From CAWBXL01 sp963837365 (GTDB lineage Bacteria > Acidobacteriota > Terriglobia > Terriglobales > Acidobacteriaceae), in contig CAWIMW010000003.1 of the NCBI GenBank assembly GCA_963837365.1, positions 744,001 through 808,000 on the forward strand: a stretch of 64,000 nucleotides of DNA, read 5' to 3'. Position numbers and translations under genes: made by a program. Positions 35,256-44,359 of the stretch are shown piece after piece. The notes under the pieces are model-generated. The model was not told the DNA's origin, did not search any database, and was given only the letters and a program-made list of their open reading frames with translations. How positions within the stretch are numbered: the first letter of the stretch is position 1; every line of letters begins with the position of its first letter.

Positions 35256-37079
35256 TTGGGTTCCTCTATCCGCAATATCGCCATCATCGCCCACGTCGAC
35301 CACGGCAAAACCACGCTGGTTGACGCTATGTTGAAGCAAAGCGGCACCTTCCGCGCCAATGAGCACATCATCGAGCGGGTCATGGACTCCAATGATCTGG
35401 AGCGAGAGCGCGGCATCACCATCCTGGCCAAGAACACCGCAGTTCATTATCACGACATTAAGATCAACATCGTCGACACCCCCGGCCACAGCGACTTCGG
35501 AGGCGAGGTCGAACGCGCGCTCAAAATGGTGGATGGTGTCATGCTGCTGGTGGACGCCAGTGAAGGCCCGCTGCCGCAGACCCGCTACGTTCTGAGCAAG
35601 GCGCTCGAAGCCAAATTGCCTCCGATTCTCGTCATCAACAAGATTGACCGTTCCGACGCGCGTCCGCAGGAAGTGGTCAATGAAGTCTATGACCTGTTCA
35701 TTGACCTCGACGCCAAAGAAGACCAAATTGATTTTCCGGTCTTATATACCAATGCCAAGATTGGCACCGCTTCCACAGACATCAGGGGCGGGGGCGAGAA
35801 CCTGCAACCTTTGTTCGACGCGATTGTGAAGACCATTCCTGCACCCAAAGGCGATCCCAAGGGGCCGCTGCAAATCCTGGTGGCGAACCTCGACTACAGC
35901 GATTACCTGGGCCGTCTCGCTATCGCGCGCGTGTTCAATGGCACCATGTTCACCGGCGAAGACGTGGCCATCGCCAAGCTGGACGGTTCGCTGCATAAAA
36001 CCAAGATCACCAAGCTGTTCTCTTTCTCCGGCCTGAAGCGCACCGACATTACCGAAACCACGCTGGGTGACATCATTGCGGTCGCGGGAGTCGAAGGCAT
36101 CACCATCGGCGAGACCATTACTGACGCCGAAAACCCAGCGCCTCTCCCGCACATCACCATTGACGAACCGACTATCGCGATGCTGTTCACGGTCAATACC
36201 TCGCCGTTTGCCGGACGCGAGGGCACCTATGTCACCTCACGCAATCTGCGCGACCGCCTGCAAAAGGAACTGCTTACTAACGTTTCTCTGCGGATTGAAG
36301 ACACCGACACCACCGACTCTTTCAAAGTCATGGGGCGTGGCGAGTTGCAGCTTTCCATCCTGCTGGAGATGATGCGCCGCGAAGGCTACGAGCTCATGGT
36401 GGGCAAACCGGAGATTGTCACCAAGCGCGTGGATGGCAAATTAATGGAACCCATCGAACACCTCACCGTGGACATCCCCGAAGAATTTGTCGGCGTAGTG
36501 ATGGAGCAACTCGGCGTCCGCAAGAGTGAAGTCGTCAATATGCACAATCACGGCTACGGCCGCGTGCGCATCGAGTTTCGTGTACCCAGCCGCGGGCTAA
36601 TCGGCCTGCGCAGCCAGCTGCTCACCGACACGCGCGGAACCATTGTCATGAACGCTCTTTTCGACGGCTACATCGAGTGGCAGGGAGAAATTCCGCATCG
36701 CCTGACCGGCGCATTGATATCCGACCGTGGTGGCGTGACTACGCCCTACGCCCTTTACAATCTGCAAGAACGCGGTGAACTGTTTGTCGGTCCGACGGTT
36801 GAAGTTTACGAAGGCATGGTCGTCGGAGAAAACGCCAAGGACAATGATCTCGACGTAAACGTGGTCCGGGAAAAGAAGCTCACTAACATGCGGTCTTCGA
36901 CATCCGACATGGCCATCCGCCTGGTCCCCTTCCGCAATTTGAATCTGGAACAGGCGATTGAGTTCATTGCTGAGGATGAATACGTTGAGGTGACTCCGAA
37001 ATCTTTACGACTGCGAAAGAAGGTCTTGCAAGCGAATAAGCGGAAGAGAAATACGATGGTCGCTGTGGAAGACGAATAA
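35256..37079 (+). CDS. typA: Ribosome-associated translational GTPase TypA/BipA
   Basis: 607 residues with all GTPase motifs: G1 AHVDHGKTTL, G2 in the ERERGITIL region, G3 DTPGHSDF and G4 NKID, followed by EF-G-like domains II, III and V and the BipA-specific C-terminus (NMRSSTSDMAIRLVPFR). BipA acts on the 50S subunit during ribosome assembly and in stress or cold adaptation. The frame starts with TTG at 35256, with AAAGG upstream; no ATG fits the conserved N-terminus (SSIRNIAIIAHVDHG). A strong terminator follows. Confidence 0.95.
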   Translation: MGSSIRNIAIIAHVDHGKTTLVDAMLKQSGTFRANEHIIERVMDSNDLERERGITILAKNTAVHYHDIKINIVDTPGHSDFGGEVERALKMVDGVMLLVDASEGPLPQTRYVLSKALEAKLPPILVINKIDRSDARPQEVVNEVYDLFIDLDAKEDQIDFPVLYTNAKIGTASTDIRGGGENLQPLFDAIVKTIPAPKGDPKGPLQILVANLDYSDYLGRLAIARVFNGTMFTGEDVAIAKLDGSLHKTKITKLFSFSGLKRTDITETTLGDIIAVAGVEGITIGETITDAENPAPLPHITIDEPTIAMLFTVNTSPFAGREGTYVTSRNLRDRLQKELLTNVSLRIEDTDTTDSFKVMGRGELQLSILLEMMRREGYELMVGKPEIVTKRVDGKLMEPIEHLTVDIPEEFVGVVMEQLGVRKSEVVNMHNHGYGRVRIEFRVPSRGLIGLRSQLLTDTRGTIVMNALFDGYIEWQGEIPHRLTGALISDRGGVTTPYALYNLQERGELFVGPTVEVYEGMVVGENAKDNDLDVNVVREKKLTNMRSSTSDMAIRLVPFRNLNLEQAIEFIAEDEYVEVTPKSLRLRKKVLQANKRKRNTMVAVEDE

Positions 37080-37113
37080 GAGAGTACGTCTTCTCGCACC
37101 TCCGAGGATGCCT

Positions 37114-37162
37114 CACTCACTTGTCGCTCCCGGTTTTTGGGAACGACAAGAGTGGGGTTTTT
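37114..37162 (+). terminator. Intrinsic terminator of typA
   Basis: CACTCACTTGTCGCTCCC pairs with GGGAACGACAAGAGTG (one bulge, one wobble) across GGTTTTT, followed by GGG and TTTTT. It starts 35 bp after the typA stop. Confidence 0.85.
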
Positions 37163-37263
37163 GACTTACGCGTCGATATAGTTGTTTTCGTGCGCAACGA
37201 AAACTCCGTTATTCTCGGATGGCACTCAATTCCTCCCGATATACTCGAGGTGAGCTACCAACA

Positions 37264-37476
37264 ATGCCCAAGGTGGAGCATGCCCGGCTTAAGATGTTCC
37301 TCGTCCCGTGCAGCTGCGGAACCACCTTCGCCGTCGCGGAAAACTACGACCACCAGGGGACCACCTGGAGCCGCTACATGAAGTGTCCAAAATGCGGCAA
37401 GCGGCATGACCCCAAGAACCGGCTATTACAGATCGGCTATCACCGCGAAGGCTATTGGAAAGTGGATGATTGCTAA
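37264..37476 (+). CDS. Mini zinc-ribbon-like protein
   Basis: 70 residues from the ATG at 37264 (GAGGTGAG upstream); the frame is open to 37219. It has a CxC pair (PCSCGTTF) and a CxxC pair (CPKCGKRH) about 28 residues apart, which fits a single zinc ribbon. Its last 11 bases overlap the start I prefer for ldh, so the two are probably translated together. I cannot name a family. The composition and tight linkage argue that it is a real gene. Confidence 0.65.
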   Translation: MPKVEHARLKMFLVPCSCGTTFAVAENYDHQGTTWSRYMKCPKCGKRHDPKNRLLQIGYHREGYWKVDDC

Positions 37477-38443
37477 CTTGACTCCCGACTACAAAGACCA
37501 TCTTCACCCCACACGCGTCGCGGTGGTGGGCGTGGGCAATGTAGGCGCTACCTTCGCCTATGCTCTGCTGCTCAGCGGACTCGCCGCAGAAATCGTGTTG
37601 ATTGACGCCAACCGCGCCAAAGCTGAAGGTGAAGCCATGGACCTCAATCACACAGTGCCCTTTACCCATCCCACGCGGGTGTGGGCGGGCGATTACGCTG
37701 ATTGCGCTGGGGCCGTCGTCACTGTGCTGACCGCGGGGGCCGGGCAAAAACCTGGTGAAACCCGCCTGGAGTTGGTCAAAAAGAACGCCGCCATCTGGCG
37801 TGAGATTGTCCCCAAGGTAGTGCAGGCAAATCCCAATGGCATCCTGCTGGTCGCTACCAACCCGGTGGATGTGCTCACCTTCGCTGCCTGGAAACTTTCC
37901 GGACTTCCGCATCAACGGGTGATCGGTTCTGGAACGATTCTCGATACTGCCCGCTTCCGCTATCTGCTCAGTGAACATTTCGGAGTGGATGCGCGCAGCG
38001 TACACGCCTACATTATTGGGGAGCATGGCGACAGCGAAGTGCCGGTGTGGTCGTTGGCCAATATCGCCGGCATGCGGCTGCGCGAGTTCTGCCAGGCACA
38101 GAACTTGCCGTACGATTCCAAAGAAATGGACGAAATTTTCACCCAGACACGCAATGCTGCTTATCGCATCATTGAACGCAAAGGGGCAACTTACTATGCA
38201 GTAGCCGCGGGGTTAATGCGGATTACCCAGGCCATCCTGCGGAACCAGCGTACGGTGTTATCAGTCTCCAGCTTGGTGCAGGATTATTACGGAATGGGCA
38301 ATGTGTGCTTCAGCCTGCCCACGGTGGTGGACCATGGCGGGATTGAGAAGGTCATTCGCCTGGAACTTGCGCCGGATGAAATCGAGAGGTTAAAGCATTC
38401 CGCAGAAGTACTCCGAGGGATTGCCTCCACCCTGGAGCTATAG
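37466..38443 (+). CDS. ldh: L-lactate dehydrogenase
   Basis: About 325 residues from the ATG at 37466, which matches usual LDH length; the frame is open to 37406. The NAD site is RVAVVGVGNVGATFAYAL. The specificity loop reads AGAGQKPGETRLELV, with Gln at the position that is Arg in malate dehydrogenases, so lactate/pyruvate is favoured. Catalytic residues lie in DTARFRYLL (Arg) and IIGEHGDSEVPVWS (His). It reduces pyruvate to L-lactate with NADH in the cytosol, or the reverse. It overlaps the zinc-ribbon gene by 11 bases. Confidence 0.9.
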   Translation: MIANLTPDYKDHLHPTRVAVVGVGNVGATFAYALLLSGLAAEIVLIDANRAKAEGEAMDLNHTVPFTHPTRVWAGDYADCAGAVVTVLTAGAGQKPGETRLELVKKNAAIWREIVPKVVQANPNGILLVATNPVDVLTFAAWKLSGLPHQRVIGSGTILDTARFRYLLSEHFGVDARSVHAYIIGEHGDSEVPVWSLANIAGMRLREFCQAQNLPYDSKEMDEIFTQTRNAAYRIIERKGATYYAVAAGLMRITQAILRNQRTVLSVSSLVQDYYGMGNVCFSLPTVVDHGGIEKVIRLELAPDEIERLKHSAEVLRGIASTLEL

Positions 38444-38502
38444 TAACCATAAAGTACCTATCCTCACCGATTCTCAGTTTGACCCAGCGAAAAAACTGAT
38501 GC

Positions 38503-38530
38503 TTGCCCTCTTGAGGTTAACTGCTATACT
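38503..38530 (+). promoter_or_regulatory. Sigma70-like promoter of the RRM gene
   Basis: TTGCCC (38503-38508), a 16-bp spacer and TATACT (38525-38530). Transcription from about 38537 would leave a leader of roughly 100 nt before the GTG start, as is common for cold-shock-type RNA-binding proteins. Confidence 0.6.
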
Positions 38531-38639
38531 TCCCCCGCATTTGAACTGGTCGCCAGCTCCGGCAACTTAGCACGCCTCCCGTGCTCTGCTCTTCGGCCGA
38601 ACTTGCTCCTCTCAAATAGCTCAGCCTCGAGGCACGACC

Positions 38640-39020
38640 GTGAAGAACATCTTCGTCGGAAATTTGAATTTCAGCACCACGGAAGACGATCTCCGTCAGC
38701 TTTTTGAACCCTATGGACAGGTGGACCGGGTCAGCATCATGACCGATCGCGACACTGGCCGTTCCCGCGGATTTGGATTTGTCGAGATGGCAAATTCCGA
38801 AGAAGGCGAAAAAGCCATTGCCGCGCTGAATGGGCAGGACATCGGCGGACGCACCCTCAATATCAATGAGGCACGCCCTAAAACCGAGCGCGGCGGAGGC
38901 GGCGGTGGGGGTGGAGGCCGCGGCGGTTATGGCGGTGGACGCGGTGGCCACGGTGGCGGTGGCGGCGGACGTGGCGGACGCGGGGGTGGTGGAGGCGGAG
39001 GCGGCAGAGACCGCTGGTAA
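38640..39020 (+). CDS. Glycine-rich RRM RNA-binding protein
   Basis: 126 residues: one RNA-recognition motif (residues 1-80) with RNP2 IFVGNLNF and RNP1 SRGFGFVEM, then a tail of almost pure Gly/Arg repeats (residues about 85-126) ending GGRDRW. Bacterial proteins of this shape bind single-stranded RNA and are often cold-induced. The start is GTG at 38640, with GAGG upstream. The Gly-rich tail is an RGG-like region that could promote RNA condensation. tRNA-Arg follows by 67 bp on the same strand. Confidence 0.93.
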   Translation: MKNIFVGNLNFSTTEDDLRQLFEPYGQVDRVSIMTDRDTGRSRGFGFVEMANSEEGEKAIAALNGQDIGGRTLNINEARPKTERGGGGGGGGGRGGYGGGRGGHGGGGGGRGGRGGGGGGGGRDRW

Positions 39021-39087
39021 TTTCGCCCTCGCAAACGGGCCCGGCGACAATTGCTGGGCCGTCGTGTGCAATGTAAACTGGAGACAC

Positions 39088-39164
39088 GCGCCCGTAGCTC
39101 AGCTGGATAGAGCGGTTGCCTCCGGAGCAACAGGTCGGGAGTTCGAATCTCTCCGGGCGCACCA
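39088..39164 (+). tRNA. tRNA-Arg (anticodon CCG)
   Basis: 77 bases fold as a cloverleaf. Acceptor GCGCCCG pairs with CGGGCGC. The D-arm is GCTC/GAGC. Anticodon stem GTTGC/GCAAC closes a loop CTCCGGA with anticodon CCG, reading the Arg codon CGG. The T-arm contains GTTCGAATC. CCA is encoded (39162-39164). Confidence 0.97.
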
Positions 39165-39256
39165 GTAATCTTCTTTTCCCTTTCAATGGATTTGCACTCT
39201 TAGATCCATTTTCGTGAGTGGCGAATTTTGGCACAACTCAAGAGGAAAGACCGTTC

Positions 39257-41281
39257 TCAGTGAACCCGTGAAATCGTCACTTGCGGGTCGGTAGTGGCCA
39301 GGGGCCGGACGAAAAGGAACTTGAGCAGCGCGTCCACATTGCGGCGCGGGGTATTGTTGCCAATGACCACTTGCGTCGGGTGGCCAGGCAGGCCTAGCAC
39401 GAATGGTTGCGGAGTGCTGGCGGTGATTACGTTCCCGAATTGATCGAGAATCTCTCCCTGCTGCTGCCCCGTGCTCTCATCGACGATAGTCCGGACGCGA
39501 TACCACGTATCGTACGAAAAACTGCTAAATAACTGCACTAGTTGCCCATTCGCAATAAAACCAGCACCACCAGGATACTCAGAAGGTAATCTCCAAGTGG
39601 CTATGGGGACTGCCGGTTGAACGCTCGCGTCCTCCACCTTAATGTTGAGCTGATTTCCTCCCGGCGTATCATGGGTGCGGAAGCTAAAATCCAAGGAATA
39701 ACGGCCACTTGCCAGACTGAGGGCCCGCGAGGCTAAAGCCAGTTGAAACTGACTGGTCAGGTGAATGGCATTGGCTGGGATTTGTTGCGGAGTTCCAATC
39801 TGCAAGAACAAGGACTGAATGTCGGGAAGTCGCATTCCCGATGGATCGGTATAAAAGACCAGAAAAACCCTTCCATCCGGCAGTAGCATGGGCCAGCAAT
39901 AACCCCCGTCGTCGGGATTATTTACATAATGGTCGAGAACAGTTCCATACTGAAAAGTTTGTCCGCCGTCGTAGGAGACATACACCACCAACTGCGTGGT
40001 AAAGAAAAAGTTCTCACGCCCGAAGAGTAAAAGCGCCGGGCCTGCCTGGAACAGTTGCGGAAGTTGTAGGACACCGACCTGTGAAGTGTAAGAGACGAGA
40101 GGATTCCAGGTAAATCCCAAGTCGTCAGAAAAACGGCCGTAGGTGTTACCGTCACCGGCGCGGCTGACTGCCAGAAAAGAGCCCGGAGAAGTCGCGACGA
40201 TCGAGGTCTCGTTCATTTCCGGATCAACAGGATCGCGCATCTCGGAGCGCTTAGTCCAGGTTAGGCCGTCGTCGGCTGAGACCCAAAGGAATGGAGAAGT
40301 CCCGGAACCCACAGTAGAGGGACCGTACCCGGCCGCGTACATCGTCGGGCCATCATTTACAAACAGGGTGGGAAGTGCCGAGGTATTACTTACTGGCTGA
40401 TCGAAGAAAGTGAACGGCGTCCAGGTGAGGCCGTTGTCGCTGGAACGGCCATATGCGGCCCCCGTAATCCCAGTAGGATCCTTTTTGGCGAATTCAATCA
40501 GAAGGTCTCCGCCCGGAGTTCGCGCTAAAGATGGATCATTTCCGGATGTATTCCAGTACGCCACCTCGGGGCTCCAGGTCATCCCTTCGTCGCTGCTGCG
40601 TCGCAGAATCACCAGCGGATTATTAAGATGGGCTGTTCCCTTGCGATAGCTGAGCACCCAGTCGCCATTCGCGGCCCGGGCAACTGCGGGAGTGCTATTG
40701 TAGGTGCCATCGCTTTCGATGACTTGACGGTTTTGGATTGCGATTGGTCCACGCTGGACCGTATCCGAAAGCGTTAGTTGGTCGGTGGTCCAGTTCTTTA
40801 TGTCCTGCACGTCGGTAAAGAAAGGAAAGACGGCATAGCCATTGCTGTTTTGAGCGTCACAGTGCGGAATGCTGCCAGTGGTCAGCCAAAGAGTTGTAGA
40901 CGACTGCGCAGATAACGCGGACAGCTTAACCCAAATTAAAGCTTTGCCGGCGGCCGCATCAAAAGACTCAATCCAGTATGGGATAGGGTGCTTGGTTTGT
41001 GCGTCCCAAATGCTCAGATCGCTACCATCGTTGTTCGCGGAGGCAAAGTCGAAATTATTGGTATCGAGATTTAAGGAAATGGGAAAGCTGGACAAATCTT
41101 CAGCGGCGGGGCTATTAACTGTCACAAGAATCAGTTGCGGCGCGTTTTTCGGATCACAGAGGTTAGATGGACCGGGCGGGGTAGGTGGTGTGGTAAATGA
41201 ACCTCCGCAGGAGGCGAGAAAGCAAAGAAAGGGGAACAGGGCCAAAGCCATCCGGCACTGGGATCGCCAACTTCTTGACAT
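39257..41281 (-). CDS. Sialidase-like BNR-repeat lipoprotein with DUF2341
   Basis: 674 residues with a lipoprotein signal ending FLASCGGS. The region after it (about residues 50-170) resembles DUF2341, a concanavalin-like domain (FPISLNLDTNNFDF; IWDAQTKHPIPYWIES). The middle (about 190-500) is a sialidase-type propeller with Asp-box motifs SSDEGMTW, SSDNGLTW, SADDGLTW, SDDLGFTW and SYDGGQTF. The C-terminal 160 residues look like a second jelly-roll. Exo-sialidases share the Asp boxes, but these alone do not prove activity, and I could not assign the Arg triad. It is likely a surface protein that binds or cuts glycans. Confidence 0.8.
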   Translation of the reverse strand: MSRSWRSQCRMALALFPFLCFLASCGGSFTTPPTPPGPSNLCDPKNAPQLILVTVNSPAAEDLSSFPISLNLDTNNFDFASANNDGSDLSIWDAQTKHPIPYWIESFDAAAGKALIWVKLSALSAQSSTTLWLTTGSIPHCDAQNSNGYAVFPFFTDVQDIKNWTTDQLTLSDTVQRGPIAIQNRQVIESDGTYNSTPAVARAANGDWVLSYRKGTAHLNNPLVILRRSSDEGMTWSPEVAYWNTSGNDPSLARTPGGDLLIEFAKKDPTGITGAAYGRSSDNGLTWTPFTFFDQPVSNTSALPTLFVNDGPTMYAAGYGPSTVGSGTSPFLWVSADDGLTWTKRSEMRDPVDPEMNETSIVATSPGSFLAVSRAGDGNTYGRFSDDLGFTWNPLVSYTSQVGVLQLPQLFQAGPALLLFGRENFFFTTQLVVYVSYDGGQTFQYGTVLDHYVNNPDDGGYCWPMLLPDGRVFLVFYTDPSGMRLPDIQSLFLQIGTPQQIPANAIHLTSQFQLALASRALSLASGRYSLDFSFRTHDTPGGNQLNIKVEDASVQPAVPIATWRLPSEYPGGAGFIANGQLVQLFSSFSYDTWYRVRTIVDESTGQQQGEILDQFGNVITASTPQPFVLGLPGHPTQVVIGNNTPRRNVDALLKFLFVRPLATTDPQVTISRVH

Positions 41282-41589
41282 TCGGACTACTCCGTGGCGT
41301 CACTCTGCTATTGGTGAAGAAATATTATCAGTGGGAGAATAGCAAGGCCCAGTCATTACGCGGATGCTCCCGGTTAAGGTTTAGCTATTCCTGTGCGCCT
41401 GCGAGGATATTCGAGTCGCGTTGGAGTTTGAAAGATACCACGAAAACTACCCCCTCGTTCCGCAGAAACTTATCCGATGGAAGGCTTGGCAAGCCTGCCT
41501 GCGCCTGGTGAATCCTTTTTTACGTATGTAGGCTTTCCTGAGAAATCCCCCCGCCATTATCATAGAAACATATCTCTTCGAGGAATCTT
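41282..41589. other. Intergenic region between the sialidase-like gene and efpL
   Basis: 308 bp between divergent genes. It holds the ribosome site GAGGAATCTT directly before the efpL ATG and presumably both promoters, but I see no clear -35/-10 pair, no coding frame and no strong hairpin. Confidence 0.4.
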
Positions 41590-42165
41590 ATGGCCGCACT
41601 GCTAGACGCAATTGAAGTCAAGCGTAAGACCTTTTTTGAGTTTGAAAACACCCCGTTCCTGTGCCTGGAAGCAGTTGTGAACACACCCACCGCTCGTGGA
41701 GGTCAGACGCTGGTGCGCCTGAAGATGCGTAACCTGCTCACCAACGCGGTTTTTGAGAAGTCATTCAAGGCCAGCGACAAGTTCAAAGAGCCCGACCTAC
41801 AGTCGGTCCCCGCCTCCTACCTTTATAGCGATGGCGATGGCTCTTATTTTCTGGACCAGGAAAGCTTCGAAACTCTCACCCTTACCCAAGCGATGGTCGG
41901 AGATGCGCTGGAGTTTCTGGTGGAAGGGGCAATCATTGAGCTGCGCAAATACAACGGGAATCCCATTGGCTTGGATCTGCCAATTTTCGTTGAGCTAAAG
42001 GTTGCCGAGACTGAGCCTGGGATCAAGGGTGACACATCGAGCGGCAGCGTAACCAAGTCGGCCACGCTGGAGACGGGCCTGGAGATCCGCGTTCCTCTCT
42101 TTATCAAAGAGGGAGAAAAAGTGAAAGTCTCGACGGAAAGCCGGGAGTTTGCCGGGCGGGCATGA
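41590..42165 (+). CDS. EF-P-like protein of the EfpL/YeiP type
   Basis: 191 residues with the three EF-P domains: KOW-like N-domain and two OB domains. The loop that in canonical EF-P reads KPGKG is here TPTARGG, as in E. coli YeiP/EfpL (SPTARGA), so an Arg replaces the modified Lys tip. Further YeiP-like blocks are ETEPGIKG, SATLETGLEIRVP and a C-terminal EFAGRA. EF-P proteins enter the E-site of stalled ribosomes and help form difficult peptide bonds, chiefly at proline runs. The EfpL type works without lysylation in the known case. No epmA/epmB-like gene is nearby. A canonical efp may exist elsewhere in the genome. Confidence 0.88.
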   Translation: MAALLDAIEVKRKTFFEFENTPFLCLEAVVNTPTARGGQTLVRLKMRNLLTNAVFEKSFKASDKFKEPDLQSVPASYLYSDGDGSYFLDQESFETLTLTQAMVGDALEFLVEGAIIELRKYNGNPIGLDLPIFVELKVAETEPGIKGDTSSGSVTKSATLETGLEIRVPLFIKEGEKVKVSTESREFAGRA

Positions 42166-42196
42166 GGTGCTTTCTTGCAGGCGATGGTTGTGCGTG

Positions 42197-42448
42197 TCAA
42201 TCATCTTCCCAATCTTCGTTCAGCGCGCGGCGTATGAGATCAGGTGGCAGGGACTTTGCGTTGCAAATGCGCCACATCAGGACTTCCGCCTCGAGAACGG
42301 ACCGGCTTCCCAAGTCCAGCCCTGCTGCCAGTCTCCAAATCGCATCCAGGCCGGGGTCGGGCTGTGCGCAGGGATTTTCCGCGCACTTATTCTCGGCTAA
42401 GCCTCCAGCATCCTCGGGCTGTGAACGCGATGGCCGCTTCTTTTCCAC
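42197..42448 (-). CDS. Possible small hypothetical protein
   Basis: An 83-residue frame beginning with GTG at 42448, in the 421-bp gap between efpL and the next plus-strand gene. The C-terminal half (LDLGSRSVLEAEVLMWRI; DLIRRALNEDWEDD) has a protein-like amphipathic pattern. There is no good ribosome site and no recognised family, so it may be spurious or a gene remnant. I see nothing else clear in 42166-42586. Confidence 0.35.
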   Translation of the reverse strand: MEKKRPSRSQPEDAGGLAENKCAENPCAQPDPGLDAIWRLAAGLDLGSRSVLEAEVLMWRICNAKSLPPDLIRRALNEDWEDD

Positions 42449-42586
42449 AAGGTGACGGTTGCATCGGTTAGCCGGAAGGTAAATGGCCCTAACGTGCCAC
42501 TTGCTTAGCAGATGTGATGTTTTGACGGTCGCTTACCGCAATTTTGGCGCGACTGCATCCGCGCGAAATGTGTTAGAACTCCGAGC

Positions 42587-42892
42587 ATGGATCTTGATGA
42601 ATTCCGCAAATCGCTTTCGCTTGATGGCCCGCCTGAGGCGTTGAGTCCGGCATTGGCGGGGTTGTGGTGGGACGCAAAAGGTGATTGGAACCAGGCTCAC
42701 GAATCGGCGCAACAAGATGAAGGGCTGGAAGGTTCTTGGGTACACGCCTATCTCCACCGCAAGGAGGGCGATCTGTCGAACGCAGGGTATTGGTATCAGC
42801 GTGCCCGAAGGCCTGTGGCTCGAATCTCGTTCGCAGAAGAGTGGAACGAGATTAGCGCATCGTTGCTTGGGGAGAAATCGCTACGCCAATAA
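42587..42892 (+). CDS. Conserved hypothetical protein, TPR-like fragment
   Basis: 101 residues, all-helical in appearance. The segment VHAYLHRKEGDLSNAGYWYQ followed by RARRPV resembles a short conserved bacterial hypothetical family; the helix pairs look like one and a half TPR units. It contains many Trp (LWWDAKGDW). It has no signal peptide. It lies about 107 bp ahead of the MFS gene. The function is unknown. Confidence 0.65.
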   Translation: MDLDEFRKSLSLDGPPEALSPALAGLWWDAKGDWNQAHESAQQDEGLEGSWVHAYLHRKEGDLSNAGYWYQRARRPVARISFAEEWNEISASLLGEKSLRQ

Positions 42893-42999
42893 CGGGCGAC
42901 GGCTGCTTGTTATGTGTTGTTTTCTCTTGGCCTTTGGCCCCGCCGTCCTGTACATTCGCACGCGAACATTAATTCGTTAACAACTTCGATTGAGGCCCT

Positions 43000-44301
43000 T
43001 TGAAAGAAAACCATGACCCGGAAGTCCAAATCGACCTGCGGAAGCGGTGGCTCCGCATCATGCCGGCGGTATTCTTCACCTACAGCTTGGCGTATCTGGA
43101 CCGAGCCAACTACGGATTCGGCGCCGCTGCCGGATTGGCCGCAACCCTGCACATCACCAAGTCCCGTTCTGCTTTGCTGGGGGCAATTTTCTTTCTTGGA
43201 TATTTCTTGTTCCAGGTCCCGGGCGCCACTTATGCCAGAAGAAATAGCGCGCGCCGCCTGATTTTCTTTTCACTCATAGGTTGGGGCATCATGGCGTCGC
43301 TGACCGGGATCATCAAGAATTTCTGGCTTCTCGTGGTCGACCGGTTTTTCCTTGGCGTGGCTGAAAGTTTCATTCTTCCTTCCATGCTCATCCTGTTGAT
43401 GGGATGGTTTACCCGCGCAGAGCGCTCGCGGGCCAACGCGCTTTTAATTCTTGGCAATCCTGTCACCGTGCTATGGATGTCCGCGGTTACCGGATTTCTC
43501 ATCCAGGCGATTGGCTGGCAAATGACTTTCGTGGCGGAGGGGATCCCATCCGTGATTTGGGCGTTCGTGTGGGTATCGTTGATTCGCGATAAGCCGCAGG
43601 AAGTCTCGTGGCTCACGCCCCAAAGTCGTGAACATCTCAATTACCAGCTTGAGCACGAGCAGACCCACCTTCCTGCGGTCGCCAGCTTGAGAGTAGTGTT
43701 TGCCCATAGGAATGTCATTTGGCTCTGCATTCAATATTTCTTCTGGAGCGCAGGGGTGTACGGATTTGTGCTGTGGCTGCCGGTCGTAATCCAGAACGGA
43801 GCCGCGCAAGGGATTGGAATCACTGGGTTGTTGAGCGCCGTGCCCTATGCAGGCGCAGTCTTACTGATGCTGGTGGTCTCGCATTATTCGGACCGGAGTT
43901 CCCAGCGAAAACTATTCGTATGGCCGTTTCTGGTCCTCTCCGGCGTGGCAATGCTGGGTTCCTTCTTCACCGCGGCCATCTCGTTCTGGTGGGCGTACTT
44001 CTTCCTGATTATTTCAGGTGGGGCAATGTACGCGCCTTACGGCCCATTCTTTGCCATTGTGCCCGAAATGTTGCCCAAAAATGTGGCCGGGGAAGTCATG
44101 GCCCTGGTGAACAGTTGCGGAGCCTTGGGCGGTTTTGCCGGGACCTGGTTGGTGGGTCTTTTAGAAGCACGCACCGGCAGCTCCACCGCGGGGTTCTTGC
44201 TGATGGCTGTCTGTCTGATGATCTCTGGCGTGATCACACTTGCACTGCCTTCGCCCCAACAGCAAGCTGCGCCGCTGGATGTAAGCCAGCTGCAAGAGTA
44301 A
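43000..44301 (+). CDS. MFS transporter, anion:cation symporter-like
   Basis: 433 residues with about 12 membrane spans. The first loop has YLDRANYGFGAAAGL and the next span FFLGYFLFQVPGATYARR, both typical of the ACS branch of the major facilitator superfamily (tartrate, glucarate, 4-hydroxyphenylacetate and similar organic anions). The start is TTG at 43000, with GAGG five bases upstream. It should carry a small organic acid across the inner membrane. No catabolic gene next to it tells which. The M28 peptidase gene follows after 58 bp. Confidence 0.87.
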   Translation: MKENHDPEVQIDLRKRWLRIMPAVFFTYSLAYLDRANYGFGAAAGLAATLHITKSRSALLGAIFFLGYFLFQVPGATYARRNSARRLIFFSLIGWGIMASLTGIIKNFWLLVVDRFFLGVAESFILPSMLILLMGWFTRAERSRANALLILGNPVTVLWMSAVTGFLIQAIGWQMTFVAEGIPSVIWAFVWVSLIRDKPQEVSWLTPQSREHLNYQLEHEQTHLPAVASLRVVFAHRNVIWLCIQYFFWSAGVYGFVLWLPVVIQNGAAQGIGITGLLSAVPYAGAVLLMLVVSHYSDRSSQRKLFVWPFLVLSGVAMLGSFFTAAISFWWAYFFLIISGGAMYAPYGPFFAIVPEMLPKNVAGEVMALVNSCGALGGFAGTWLVGLLEARTGSSTAGFLLMAVCLMISGVITLALPSPQQQAAPLDVSQLQE

Positions 44302-44359
44302 ACTGATTCATCTGTTCGCAAGTGCATTCCGTCGTTACTTTCATTTCAACCAAGAGGTC

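Noticed and set aside
38887..39012. Collagen-like or other low-complexity repeat gene
   Set aside because: The Gly-rich stretch is in frame with a complete RRM and is simply its tail.
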